Source: Clostridia bacterium | GTDB taxonomy: Bacteria > Bacillota > DULZ01 | Length of the DNA stretch: 42,569 bases | Reading direction: 5' to 3' | Assembly (NCBI GenBank): GCA_012840125.1 | Contig: DULZ01000090.1 | Location: 1-42,569 of the forward strand | In this document: in pieces, positions 10,881-19,349 of the stretch | How positions within the stretch are numbered: the first letter of the stretch is position 1 | Layout: every line of letters begins with the position of its first letter | Translations under genes and position numbers: made by a program | Notes under the pieces: model-generated | Told to the model about the DNA's origin: nothing | Database searches by the model: none | Seen by the model: only the letters and a program-made list of their open reading frames with translations

Positions 10881-11648
10881 ATGGCCCATCATTTCATCGT
10901 CCCTCCTGAACAGGTGGGAGCGGGAGAAGTGATCATCACCGGCAGCGACTTGGAGCACCTGGTCCGGGTGCTGCGGCTAAAGCCCGGCGCGTTATTCACG
11001 GTAAGCGACGGGTGCGGTTCCGTATACCGCTGCCTCTTGCGCGAAATAACTAAGGATAAGGCCATCGGCACGATCCAGGAAGCCGGCCCGGGTGATTCCG
11101 AACCTCCCATCCGGCTGGCGCTGCTGCAGGGCCTGCCGAAAGGGGATAAACTGGAACTCATTATTCAAAAAGCGACGGAACTAGGCGTGGCGGAAGTGTT
11201 TCCCATTGCCATGGAACGTTCCGTGGTTAAGTTGTCCCGGGATAAGGCAGAGAACAGGGTGGTCAGGTGGCAGCGGATCGCCTTGGAAGCAGCCAAGCAG
11301 TGCCGTCGTAATCGGGCACCGGTTATTCATCCAGTGATGACCCTGGCCGGTGCCCTTGATGTGCTGCCCCCGGAAACCCGGGTGCTGGTGCCCTGGGAGG
11401 ATGAAAAGGCCAGGGGTATCCGGGCCGTCTTGAACTCCCCGGCCTGCAAAGGAGCGGGTAGCATTGCCCTGGTGATCGGGCCGGAGGGGGGCATGACCGG
11501 GGCGGAAGTGCAGCTGGCCGCGGAGCGGGGGGCGATGTCTGTGTCCCTGGGCCGGCGGATCCTCAGGACCGAAACCGCGGCCATCGCCGCTTTAGCTCTC
11601 ATCATGTACGAATTAGGAGATCTGGGAGGCAGAGGGATTGACGGTTAA
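10881..11648 (+). CDS. rsmE: 16S rRNA m3U1498 methyltransferase RsmE
   Basis: The 255-residue SPOUT-class methyltransferase has an N-terminal PUA-like domain with HLVRVLRLKPG and a C-terminal knotted SAM domain carrying LVIGPEGGMTGAEVQ and SLGRRILRTETAAIAAL, the RsmE signatures. It methylates U1498 at the decoding site of 16S rRNA. The end overlaps the start of mtaB by 11 bases, which points to translational coupling. Confidence 0.95.
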   Translation: MAHHFIVPPEQVGAGEVIITGSDLEHLVRVLRLKPGALFTVSDGCGSVYRCLLREITKDKAIGTIQEAGPGDSEPPIRLALLQGLPKGDKLELIIQKATELGVAEVFPIAMERSVVKLSRDKAENRVVRWQRIALEAAKQCRRNRAPVIHPVMTLAGALDVLPPETRVLVPWEDEKARGIRAVLNSPACKGAGSIALVIGPEGGMTGAEVQLAAERGAMSVSLGRRILRTETAAIAALALIMYELGDLGGRGIDG

Positions 11649-12939
11649 GCGAGTGGCTATTCACACCCTAGGGTGTAAAGTAAACCAAAACGAGGCCGAG
11701 GCCATGGCCGGGCTTTTCCGGGAAGCCGGCTACCAGGTGGTGGATTTTGACGGGGAAGCGGATGTGTACGTGATCCATACCTGCACCGTGACGCACCTGG
11801 GAGACCGCAAGTCCCGGCAGGTAATTCGCCGGGCGGTGCGGCAAAACCCGGAAGCGGTGGTCGTGGTTTCGGGCTGCTATGCCCAGGTGGCCCCCGGCGA
11901 GGTGATGGAGATCCCCGGGGTTGACCTGGTGATCGGTACCCAGCACCGGGCCAGGATTGTGGAATTAGCGGAACAAGTCATGCGGGAACGGCAGCCGCTG
12001 AACGCCGTCCAGGATATTTTGAGAGTGCAAGAATTTGAGGAGCTGCCCGTGGCGGAAACCGGCCGGGTGCGGGCCTTCATGAAGATCCAGGAAGGCTGCC
12101 AGAACTTCTGCACCTACTGCATTATTCCCTTTGCCAGGGGTCCCGTGCGCAGCCGCCGGCCCGAAAAAGTCTTAGAAGAGGCTCAGCGCCTGGTTAACAA
12201 CGGTTACAAAGAAATTGTGCTGACCGGCATTTGCACCGGAGCCTACGGCCGGGATTTGGGTGAGGGGATTGATCTCAACCGTCTCCTTTTACGGCTAAAG
12301 GAAATACCGGGGCTGTTGCGGATCCGGATTAGTTCCCTGGATCCCAATGATTTTACCCCGGATTTAATCGATACCCTAACCGGTGACCCCGTGTTTTGTC
12401 CCCACCTGCATATTTCGCTGCAAAGCGGCAATGATAAGGTTCTGAAGGACATGCGGCGGCAGTACACCACCGCCTATTTTGCCCGTTTGCTGCAGGCCTT
12501 GCGGTCCAGGCGCCCGCGGATAGCCGTCACCACCGACATCATGGTAGGTTTCCCCGGGGAAACGGAGGCGGAGCACGAAAGTTCCCTGGCCTTTGTGGAG
12601 AAGATGGAGCTGGCCGGGTTGCATGTATTCAAGTATTCCCAGCGCAAGGGCACCAAGGCTTATCATTTTCCCGGGCAAGTTCCTTACCAGGTGAAAGAAA
12701 AAAGAAGTCATGATTTCCTGGCCCTGGATAAGAAACTCAGGGACGCATATGCTAGATCTTTCTTAGGAGAGACCCTGGCGGTACTGGTGGAAACAGGTGT
12801 GGACGGGGGATGCTGGGAAGGGCATACCGGGAATTACCTCAAAGTGCGTTTTCCCGCCGCGGCGGACTTGCGGGGACAAATGGTGCAGGTCCGGTTGGAG
12901 GAAGCGGTGGAGGACTTTATTATGGGAAGTTTAGTCTAA
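11638..12939 (+). CDS. mtaB: tRNA t6A37 methylthiotransferase MtaB
   Basis: The 433-residue methylthiotransferase converts t6A to ms2t6A at position 37 of tRNA. The N-terminal UPF0004 domain carries three cluster cysteines (C13, C49, C80). The radical SAM motif CxxxCxxC is at C154, C158 and C161 (GCQNFCTYCIIPFARG), and a C-terminal TRAM-like region follows. The MtaB subfamily is favoured over MiaB by the HTLGCKVNQNEAEAM opening and the synteny with rsmE. The start is TTG inside the end of rsmE. Confidence 0.93.
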   Translation: MTVKRVAIHTLGCKVNQNEAEAMAGLFREAGYQVVDFDGEADVYVIHTCTVTHLGDRKSRQVIRRAVRQNPEAVVVVSGCYAQVAPGEVMEIPGVDLVIGTQHRARIVELAEQVMRERQPLNAVQDILRVQEFEELPVAETGRVRAFMKIQEGCQNFCTYCIIPFARGPVRSRRPEKVLEEAQRLVNNGYKEIVLTGICTGAYGRDLGEGIDLNRLLLRLKEIPGLLRIRISSLDPNDFTPDLIDTLTGDPVFCPHLHISLQSGNDKVLKDMRRQYTTAYFARLLQALRSRRPRIAVTTDIMVGFPGETEAEHESSLAFVEKMELAGLHVFKYSQRKGTKAYHFPGQVPYQVKEKRSHDFLALDKKLRDAYARSFLGETLAVLVETGVDGGCWEGHTGNYLKVRFPAAADLRGQMVQVRLEEAVEDFIMGSLV

Positions 12940-13023
12940 CCTTGCAGGAACCAGGCTGAAACCGCCGAATTAATTCTTATTGTTCTGGTTGTACACTGGC
13001 CGGTAGTTAAAGGGGGTGTAGGA

Positions 13024-13365
13024 ATGTCCGATTGCATTTTCTGCCGTATTGCCAAGAAGGAATTGCCGTCGGAGATCGTCTACGAAGATGAGCAAGTGAT
13101 CGCTTTTAAAGACATTAATCCGGTAGCACCTGTGCATATCCTCATTATCCCAAAAAGACATATTCCCGACATGACTGCGGTGACCGAAGCTGATTTAGGC
13201 ATCATCGGCGCCATCCACATGGCGGCCATTAAAATTGCCAAGGACCTGGGCATTGACCAGTCCGGTTTCCGCCTGGTGAACAACTGCAAAGACGACGGCG
13301 GCCAGGTGGTGTACCACCTGCATTATCATCTCCTGGGCGGGCGGAAGTTAGGCGTGAGACTCTAA
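13024..13365 (+). CDS. HIT family nucleotide hydrolase (HinT-like)
   Basis: The 113-residue histidine triad protein has an HxHxH catalytic motif (H98, H100, H102 in YHLHYHLLGGR) and N-terminal cysteines C4 and C7 (CIFC) that often bind zinc in this group. It is likely a purine nucleoside phosphoramidate/AMP-lysine hydrolase; the physiological substrate is not evident. The ATG follows AAAGGGGGTG. In this block HIT commonly lies between mtaB and rpsU. Confidence 0.92.
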   Translation: MSDCIFCRIAKKELPSEIVYEDEQVIAFKDINPVAPVHILIIPKRHIPDMTAVTEADLGIIGAIHMAAIKIAKDLGIDQSGFRLVNNCKDDGGQVVYHLHYHLLGGRKLGVRL

Positions 13366-13367
13366 TC

Positions 13368-13396
13368 TTGACGCATTTTTCGCTATATAGTATAAT
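13368..13396 (+). promoter_or_regulatory. Strong sigma-A promoter for rpsU
   Basis: TTGACG (13368-13373), a 17-base spacer and a perfect TATAAT (13391-13396) lie immediately after the HIT gene. The predicted start near 13403 leaves a leader of about 97 bases before rpsU. Confidence 0.85.
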
Positions 13397-13499
13397 TTAT
13401 TCTGTGTTTTTTTGTGCAGATCTCCAGTAGTCCCGGCTGCAGACGCTCCCACGTTTGCTCGGCTTGGATGGTTGGTGTCGGAGGGAGGGAGATGGAGCT

Positions 13500-13676
13500 G
13501 TGAGTGAAGTACGTGTCGGCAAAAATGAGACTTTAGATTCCGCTCTACGCCGTTTTAAGCGTTCCTGCCAAAGGGCTGGCGTGCTGGCTGAAGCAAGAAA
13601 ACGTGAACACTACGAAAAACCCAGTGTGAGAAGGAAAAAGAAATCTGAAGCTGCCAGAAAGCGTCGTTGGAAGTAG
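13500..13676 (+). CDS. rpsU: 30S ribosomal protein S21
   Basis: The 58-residue S21 is strongly basic, with the family core [31 protein letters not shown] and the Lys/Arg-rich tail [13 protein letters not shown]. It binds the 30S platform and takes part in initiation. The frame is open from TTG 13455, but the extra residues are not S21-like. The GTG at 13500 follows a purine-rich GGAGGGAGGGAGATGGAG and gives the normal length. Confidence 0.96.
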   Translation: MSEVRVGKNETLDSALRRFKRSCQRAGVLAEARKREHYEKPSVRRKKKSEAARKRRWK

Positions 13677-13732
13677 AAGGAGTTCCCTTCCAGCCAACCA
13701 GATGGATGCAGCCTTTTTGCGTGTAGTTTGTT

Positions 13733-13761
13733 TTGCTTGTGAAGACAAAGTCTGGTATGAT
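13733..13761 (+). promoter_or_regulatory. Probable promoter for nfeD-floA
   Basis: The -10 TATGAT (13756-13761) has an extended TG (13753-13754), and the -35 TTGCTT (13733-13738) is weak, with a 17-base spacer. It lies 80 bases after rpsU and about 120 before nfeD. A second AT-rich -10-like stretch (13819-13829) has no properly spaced -35. Confidence 0.45.
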
Positions 13762-13843
13762 AGATACCAGGCTTTTCGTTTTTCTGGCGCATTTTTCCCT
13801 TTTTGAAGGACCGGGGATTATGATATATTTAATTTGAGTTAAG

Positions 13844-13857
13844 TGACCCGCGGGTCA
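13844..13857. promoter_or_regulatory. Perfect 14-bp palindrome upstream of nfeD, candidate operator
   Basis: TGACCCGCGGGTCA is a perfect palindrome 25 bases before the nfeD start and just upstream of its Shine-Dalgarno. It could bind a dimeric regulator or fold into a short hairpin in the mRNA. No known operator is recognised. Confidence 0.4.
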
Positions 13858-13882
13858 TGAGCAGCAAAACAGGAGGGTAGCC

Positions 13883-15223
13883 ATGAAGCAAAAAGGGGTT
13901 ATATTGCTTGTACTAATCGCATTGCTTTTGACGGTGCTCCCGGTAGGAGGCGCCTGGGGCAGGGGAGAAACAGTTTATGTGGTACCGATCGAAGGAACCA
14001 TCGAAAAAGGCTTGACGGAGATGCTGAGAAACGCCCTCCAGGAAGCCGGGGATGCCGGGGCAAGTTTAATCGTATTACAAATCGACACCCCTGGCGGATT
14101 TGTGGATGCCGCCCAAAACATCGAAAAACTGATCCAAAACCAGGAAATCCCTGTGGTTGCTTATGTTACCGGCGGTGCCCTGTCGGCAGGAGCCTTGATT
14201 GCTTTCAGTGCCGACCAGTTATATATGGCTCCGGGAACGACCATCGGGGCGGCGGAACCCAGGATTGGGACCGAAAAAGCCGATGAAAAAACCGTTTCCG
14301 CCTGGTCCGCGCGGCTGGCCGCCCAGGCAGCACGGGCGGCGGAGGAGAACGGCCGGGATCCGGAACGGGCGGCGGAATTGGCCCGGGCCATGGTGGAGTC
14401 GGATTTGGAAATTCCCGGTGTAGTGGAGAAAGGAAAGCTGCTTACGTTGACGGATAAGCAGGCTTATGAGTGGGGCCTCAGTGACGGTATCGTCTCGTCC
14501 TTAAATGACCTGCTCGCCCAAAAAGGGTTTGAGCAGCCGGTAATGGTCAGTTACCAGGCCAGTTTGGCGGAACGGCTGGCCAGGTGGGCTACCAGTCCTT
14601 ATGTGATGCCGGTCCTGCTCATGCTCGGGATTGGCGGGTTGATTGTGGAGGTTTTCACCGTGGGCTTCGGTGTCCCGGGCACCATCGGGGTGGCTGCTTT
14701 AATCTTGTACTTCGGCGGCAGCTACATCACCGGGATGTCCGGCTGGGAGGCAATTCTTTTGTTCCTCCTGGGTATAATTCTACTAGCGGTGGAAGTATTA
14801 TTGCTGCCGGGCTTCGGAGCGGCCGGTATCGCCGGGATCGGTGCTCTGGTCATCAGCATCATCATGGCGGCACCGAGCCTGGAGCAGGCCGTGATGTCCC
14901 TGGTGCTGTCCCTTTTAGGTACTGTTGCTTTTCTGGTGTTGAGTATCAAATTCCTGCCTACCCGCCGCGTTTGGCAAAAGCTGGTTCTGGCGGTGAAGCA
15001 GCAAAATGAAAGCGGGTATGTGGCACCGGAAGTCTCCCTCCAGCGCTTGCTCGGTGCGGAAGGGGTGACCCTGACGGTATTGAGGCCGGCGGGAACGGCG
15101 GAAATCAACGGGGAAAGGGTTGACGTAGTGGCGGAAGGGAGCTATATTTCCAGCCAAACCCCCATCAAGGTGGTGAAAGTGGAAGGTACCAGGGTGGTCG
15201 TCCGGGAGAAAAAAGAAGAGTAA
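13883..15223 (+). CDS. nfeD: NfeD-type membrane serine protease (1510-N/NfeD long form)
   Basis: The 446-residue protein has a signal peptide (about 1-26), then a ClpP-like protease domain with GGALSAGALIAFSA, where Ser101 is the likely nucleophile and a lysine near 136 the likely partner. Four or five membrane segments follow (about 235-360), then a C-terminal OB-fold NfeD domain (about 390-446). Long NfeD proteins pair with flotillin or stomatin homologues, and floA follows here after 36 bases. They are thought to act in membrane microdomains. The ATG follows AGGAGGG. Confidence 0.93.
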   Translation: MKQKGVILLVLIALLLTVLPVGGAWGRGETVYVVPIEGTIEKGLTEMLRNALQEAGDAGASLIVLQIDTPGGFVDAAQNIEKLIQNQEIPVVAYVTGGALSAGALIAFSADQLYMAPGTTIGAAEPRIGTEKADEKTVSAWSARLAAQAARAAEENGRDPERAAELARAMVESDLEIPGVVEKGKLLTLTDKQAYEWGLSDGIVSSLNDLLAQKGFEQPVMVSYQASLAERLARWATSPYVMPVLLMLGIGGLIVEVFTVGFGVPGTIGVAALILYFGGSYITGMSGWEAILLFLLGIILLAVEVLLLPGFGAAGIAGIGALVISIIMAAPSLEQAVMSLVLSLLGTVAFLVLSIKFLPTRRVWQKLVLAVKQQNESGYVAPEVSLQRLLGAEGVTLTVLRPAGTAEINGERVDVVAEGSYISSQTPIKVVKVEGTRVVVREKKEE

Positions 15224-15259
15224 GAATCTAAATGACTTAAGCTGAAGGAGGTAGTTGTA

Positions 15260-16255
15260 TTGTTAGCCAGTTTGATTATTCTTGTGCTTGTTCTCATCGG
15301 TATCCTATTCTTATTCAGCTTCATTCCGGTGGGACTGTGGATTTCCGCGCTGGCGGCCGGTGTAAGGATCGGCATTTTTACCCTGGTGGGAATGCGGCTG
15401 AGGCGCGTACCGCCCCATAAGATCGTGGGACCCCTGATTAAGGCCGATAAAGCGGGACTGGACGTGAGTTCCGATAAGCTGGAGGCCCATTACCTGGCCG
15501 GCGGTAACGTGGACCGGGTGGTGGATGCCTTGATTGCAGCGGCCCGGGCCAATATCCCCCTGCCGTTTGAAAGAGCCGCCGCCATTGACCTAGCCGGGCG
15601 GAACGTGCTGGAAGCGGTGCAGATGAGCGTGAATCCCAAGGTTATCGAAACCCCGGTGGTCTCGGCGGTGGCGAAAGACGGCATCGAAGTGAAGGTCATG
15701 GCCCGGGTGACCGTCCGGGCGAACATTGATCGCTTGGTAGGCGGCGCCGGCGAAGAGACCATCATCGCCAGGGTCGGCGAGGGGATCGTCACGACGGTGG
15801 GTTCCTCCGAAAGCCACAAGCAGGTATTGGAAAACCCGGATGCCATCTCCAAGACGGTCTTGGAGAAAGGATTGGACTCCGGTACGGCTTTTGAGATTCT
15901 TTCCATTGATATCGCAGACGTAGATGTGGGCAGGAATATCGGTGCCCAGCTGCAGACGGATCAGGCTGAAGCGGACAAGAGAATTGCCCAGGCCAAGGCG
16001 GAAGAAAGAAGAGCCATGGCGGTAGCTAGGGAACAGGAGATGAAGGCTTTCGTACAAGAAATGCGGGCCAAAGTGGTGGAAGCGGAGGCGGCAGTGCCCC
16101 TGGCGCTGGCCGATGCTTTGCGCTCAGGCAAAATCGGCGTCATGGATTACTATAACCTGCAGAATATCCTGGCCGATACCCAAATGCGGGAAGCCATCAG
16201 CAAAATGGGCGGGGACAAAGGTGAAACGATAAATGGCGATCATAAAATCAAGTAG
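15260..16255 (+). CDS. floA: Flotillin-like protein FloA
   Basis: The 331-residue membrane scaffold protein organises functional membrane microdomains. An N-terminal hydrophobic hairpin (about 1-50) anchors it. The SPFH/band-7 domain follows ([26 protein letters not shown] onwards), then a coiled coil rich in Ala/Glu (about 235-280). The length matches FloA (YqfA). The TTG start has GAAGGAGGTAG upstream. It is downstream of nfeD, as in Bacillus and many Clostridia. Confidence 0.96.
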   Translation: MLASLIILVLVLIGILFLFSFIPVGLWISALAAGVRIGIFTLVGMRLRRVPPHKIVGPLIKADKAGLDVSSDKLEAHYLAGGNVDRVVDALIAAARANIPLPFERAAAIDLAGRNVLEAVQMSVNPKVIETPVVSAVAKDGIEVKVMARVTVRANIDRLVGGAGEETIIARVGEGIVTTVGSSESHKQVLENPDAISKTVLEKGLDSGTAFEILSIDIADVDVGRNIGAQLQTDQAEADKRIAQAKAEERRAMAVAREQEMKAFVQEMRAKVVEAEAAVPLALADALRSGKIGVMDYYNLQNILADTQMREAISKMGGDKGETINGDHKIK

Positions 16256-16285
16256 CTTTAAGACCCTGTGGTTGGGGGTGGTACC

Positions 16286-16783
16286 GTGGATTGGATAGGC
16301 CTCGTCATCTTTATTTTGGTCATGGTGTTTAAGGCACTGGGAGAAAGTGAGAAGCAAAAAAAACAGCGGGAGGCCAGGCAGCGGCAGAAGCCGCCCGCCG
16401 GTCCCACCACCAAACGGGTCCCGGCACCTCCTCCGGTGGAGGCCCCTCGCCCGGTGGCAAAACGGGAATTGGATTTGCCTCCTGTCTTTCCTTTTCCCTT
16501 GTTTGAACTATTCGAGGAAGACGAGGACGATGAGCCGGAGGACCGGGAAATAGTCAAGGAAGCAGTTAGAGAGGTGTTCCAGGACGCGCCGGCGGCTGCG
16601 GCTTTCGCCCAGCCTGTAATGCCTGAAGAACCGGCTAAACCGGCGTCAACAACCACGGCAGGGCCGCGGCGGGCAGCTCCGGAGCCGGTGCTGCCGGGGC
16701 TGCAGCTCAGCCGGGCGGCAGAAGGTGTGGTCTGGGCGGAAATACTGGGGCCTCCCCGGGCCCTGCGCCCTTTCCGGCGATAA
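16286..16783 (+). CDS. Membrane-anchored acidic/proline-rich protein, unknown function
   Basis: The product is about 165 residues: one N-terminal membrane segment (DWIGLVIFILVMVFKAL), then a basic patch (EKQKKQREARQRQK), a proline-rich stretch and an acidic block (LFEEDEDDEPEDRE). The C-terminus is more conserved-looking (LQLSRAAEGVVWAEILGPPRALRPFRR). Such a protein often follows floA in Clostridia, so a link with the microdomain genes is possible, but no family function is known to me. GTG 16286 follows TTGGGGGTGG; the frame is also open from a GTG at 16268, which lacks a good ribosome site. Confidence 0.65.
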   Translation: MDWIGLVIFILVMVFKALGESEKQKKQREARQRQKPPAGPTTKRVPAPPPVEAPRPVAKRELDLPPVFPFPLFELFEEDEDDEPEDREIVKEAVREVFQDAPAAAAFAQPVMPEEPAKPASTTTAGPRRAAPEPVLPGLQLSRAAEGVVWAEILGPPRALRPFRR

Positions 16784-16788
16784 ACGAG

Positions 16789-16823
16789 GACAGGGGGAAG
16801 AGACAATGTCTCTTCCCCCTGTC
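16789..16823. terminator. Perfect 16-bp hairpin between convergent genes
   Basis: Bases 16789-16804 pair perfectly with 16808-16823 around the loop AAT. It sits between the plus-strand gene ending at 16783 and the minus-strand pstB ending at 16841, so it probably serves as a bidirectional terminator or 3' barrier. There is no clear T-run on either side. Confidence 0.6.
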
Positions 16824-16840
16824 GTTACCTGAGGCACCGG

Positions 16841-17584
16841 TTAACCGTAGATGCCTTCGATGTATTCCCTGGTTCTCCGGTCGCCGGGATCGGAAAAGAT
16901 CTTTTCCGTCCGGTCGTATTCAACTAGCTCCCCGTCCAGTAGAAAGGCGGTGTAGTGAGAGATCCTTTTCGCCTGGGCCAGATTGTGGGTGACGATGACG
17001 ATGGTGTAATCCCGGGCCAGTGTTTGCAGCATTTGTTCGATATTGGCCGTGTTCCGGACATCCAGGGCTGAACACGGCTCATCCATAAGCAGTACTTCCG
17101 GGTCCACCGTCAAGGCCCTGGCGATACAGAGCCGCTGCTGCTGCCCTCCTGACAGCTTGAGGGCGGAAGCGTGCAAGTTGTGTTTCACCTCTTCGTACAG
17201 TCCCGTCACCTTTAGTTTCGTTTCCACGATTTCTTTCAGTCTTTGTTTATCCTTGATCCCGTAATAGACCGGTGCGTAGGTGAGATTCTTGTAAATGGAC
17301 ATAGGGAACGGGGCAGGTTTTTGAAAGACAATACCGATCTGCCGCCTGACTTCTTCCACCGGATAAGAGGACAGGTCCTTTCCCTTGAAGAGTATTTGCC
17401 CTTCCGCCCGGCCGCCGTATTCTCCCAGCATCCTATTGAGGGCCAGCAGTAAAGTGGATTTGCCGCAACCTGAGGGACCGATGACGGCGGTAATGGTATT
17501 CTTCTCAATGCCCATGGTGATACCGTGCAGCACCTGCCGGTCGCCGTAATAAGCCTTCAAGTCACGTAGTTCAAGGACCTTCAT
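16841..17584 (-). CDS. pstB: Phosphate ABC transporter ATPase PstB
   Basis: The 247-residue ABC ATPase energises phosphate import. Walker A GPSGCGKST is at 36-44, the signature LSGGQQQR at 144-151, Walker B VLLMDEP ends with D168-E169, and the H-loop histidine is at 200. PstB-type features include the early LELRDLKAYYGDRQVL opening and SALD after Walker B. It is the last gene of pstS-pstC-pstA-pstB and abuts pstA directly. No phoU follows; the next gene is convergent. Confidence 0.93.
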   Translation of the reverse strand: MKVLELRDLKAYYGDRQVLHGITMGIEKNTITAVIGPSGCGKSTLLLALNRMLGEYGGRAEGQILFKGKDLSSYPVEEVRRQIGIVFQKPAPFPMSIYKNLTYAPVYYGIKDKQRLKEIVETKLKVTGLYEEVKHNLHASALKLSGGQQQRLCIARALTVDPEVLLMDEPCSALDVRNTANIEQMLQTLARDYTIVIVTHNLAQAKRISHYTAFLLDGELVEYDRTEKIFSDPGDRRTREYIEGIYG

Positions 17585-18421
17585 CTACCTCACTTCCCTT
17601 TGCCGCAGAGTTAAAATAACGGAAACGATGTTAATGGCAAAAACCAGCGTGATCAGTACCAGTGCGGTGGCATAGGCCTTTTCCAAGGAAACGCCTTCAT
17701 TGGTCAGGATATACAGGTGAAAAGGCAGGGCCATTACCGGGGCCAGTAAGGAATCGGGAACAGGCGCAAAGATGACGGCGCCGGTCAGGATGATGGGGGC
17801 CGCCGCTCCCATGGCAAAACCCCCGGCCAGGGTAACGGCGGAGACGATATCGCCCAGGCAGATAGGCAAGATGAGTTTAAATAAGGTGTAGGTTTTGGAA
17901 ACCCCCAAAGCATAAGAAGAAACGATCAGGTGATGCCCCGCTTCTCTCAAAGTCTTTTCCACCCGCACTTCAATAAAGGGAAAGATCATAATGCCCAGGG
18001 TGATACCTGCTGCTAATAAGGACCGGCCCAAGTTGAGATTAACCACCAGCAAGGAGTAGCCGAAGAGACCGATTACGATGGAAGGGATGCCCGCCAGGCA
18101 TTGGATCACCATGTGAGCTAGGGCCTCAATGCGCTGGGACTGGCAGTAAAAAACCAGGTAAACGGCCGTACTTAAGGCCAGTATACCGGCAAAGGTACAG
18201 GCCACCACAAACAAAGCCAGGCTGCCGGCAATGGCCGGGAAAATGCCCCCTTCCGTTCCCAAGGGGATGCCTTTGGGGCCGGACAAGATAAAATCCAAGC
18301 TGACGGAAGGAATACCGTGCTTGAAGATGTAACCGAAGATGAACACTAAAGTTACCAAAACCGCGGCAGTACTGGCCAGCAGCCATCCTTTAAATAGAAG
18401 TTCTTTCAACTTTTCCGTCAT
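17585..18421 (-). CDS. pstA: Phosphate ABC transporter permease PstA
   Basis: The 278-residue inner-membrane permease has about six membrane segments and the ABC permease EAA-type loop (ALGVSKTYTLFKLILPICLGDIVSAVTLAGG). The frame is open for 59 more codons upstream, but that stretch overlaps pstC out of frame. ATG 18421 (MTEKLKELLF) is preceded by GTGAGG and fits the usual PstA length. It pairs with PstC to form the phosphate channel. Confidence 0.92.
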   Translation of the reverse strand: MTEKLKELLFKGWLLASTAAVLVTLVFIFGYIFKHGIPSVSLDFILSGPKGIPLGTEGGIFPAIAGSLALFVVACTFAGILALSTAVYLVFYCQSQRIEALAHMVIQCLAGIPSIVIGLFGYSLLVVNLNLGRSLLAAGITLGIMIFPFIEVRVEKTLREAGHHLIVSSYALGVSKTYTLFKLILPICLGDIVSAVTLAGGFAMGAAAPIILTGAVIFAPVPDSLLAPVMALPFHLYILTNEGVSLEKAYATALVLITLVFAINIVSVILTLRQREVR

Positions 18422-18438
18422 GAACTCAGCCTCACTTT

Positions 18439-19305
18439 TCAACCGGCTATGCTTTTTCTCACCAGGTACAGCATGAAATTGATCAAGAGGAGCAAGACCA
18501 TTAAGACAAACCCGGCTGCGTACAGGGCATGATAGTGGAGGCTTCCTACGGCCGCCATGCCCATTTCTAAAGCAATGAGGGAGGGAATAGTCTGGCATTT
18601 GCCCAGCAGTTTAGGGGTAATGGGAGCATTGCCGATGACCATCATTACTGCCATGGTTTCACCCATGGCTCGTCCCAGCGCCAGGATGGCCCCGGCCAGG
18701 ATAGCTCTCCTGCTTTCCGGCAGAACTACTTTTCTCAGGAAATAACTCTTCGGTACGCCCAGGGCATGGGAATAAGGGGCGTGAAGTTGGTAAACCCGTG
18801 TCATCGATTCCTGGCAAGTGGAAATGACATAAGGCAGTACCATCACCGCCAGCAGGATGCCCCCTGCCAGCACCGATTCCCCGGCGGACATGGACAAGCG
18901 GTTTTCCAGGAATTTGACCAGTACTAAAAGGCCGATGAAACCGTAGACTACCGAAGGAATACTGGCCAGGATGTCGATGACGCCCCGGATCAGCCTGCTG
19001 AACTGCCCACCGGTATAGCCGGCCAGCAGGAGCCCGGTGCCAATCCCGATGGGTAAAGCCATCACCAGGGCAATAAGAGACACGTACAGGGTGCCCAGGA
19101 TAATGTTCCCGATAGACAGGTTTTCCGGGGAGTACAAGGGATTCCAAGTGGTGCCGGTAATAAATTTGATGATTGATACCTGCCGGAAGAACACCAGGCT
19201 TTCTTTAAAGATAAAGATAATGGCAAAGGCCAGCAGTAATAAAGAAAAAAGGGTCAGAAGTTTGATGACCCTTTCCCAAAGCCTGTCCCACAGCTTGAAC
19301 ATCAC
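18439..19305 (-). CDS. pstC: Phosphate ABC transporter permease PstC
   Basis: The 288-residue permease has about six membrane segments. The conserved loop ALGVPKSYFLRKVVLPESRRAILAGAILALGRAMGETMAVMMV contains the PstC hallmark GRAMGETMAV. The N-terminal portion holds a long periplasmic segment, typical of the family. pstA follows after 17 bases. The start is at 19305 (or the second ATG at 19302). Confidence 0.94.
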   Translation of the reverse strand: MMFKLWDRLWERVIKLLTLFSLLLLAFAIIFIFKESLVFFRQVSIIKFITGTTWNPLYSPENLSIGNIILGTLYVSLIALVMALPIGIGTGLLLAGYTGGQFSRLIRGVIDILASIPSVVYGFIGLLVLVKFLENRLSMSAGESVLAGGILLAVMVLPYVISTCQESMTRVYQLHAPYSHALGVPKSYFLRKVVLPESRRAILAGAILALGRAMGETMAVMMVIGNAPITPKLLGKCQTIPSLIALEMGMAAVGSLHYHALYAAGFVLMVLLLLINFMLYLVRKSIAG

Positions 19306-19323
19306 GCATCACTCCGGTGATCG

Positions 19324-19346
19324 GTGCAGGGGATGAACCCCTGCAC
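19324..19346 (-). other. Hairpin in the pstS-pstC gap
   Basis: GTGCAGGGG (19324-19332) pairs perfectly with CCCCTGCAC (19338-19346) around five bases. It follows the pstS stop codon by 3 bases on the transcribed strand and is not followed by U residues there. It may stabilise the pstS message or cause partial termination, giving more binding protein than permease. Confidence 0.55.
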
Positions 19347-19349
19347 TTT

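Noticed and set aside
18422-18598. 59-codon N-terminal extension of pstA
   Set aside because: It overlaps pstC in another frame and is not permease-like; ATG 18421 has its own ribosome site.
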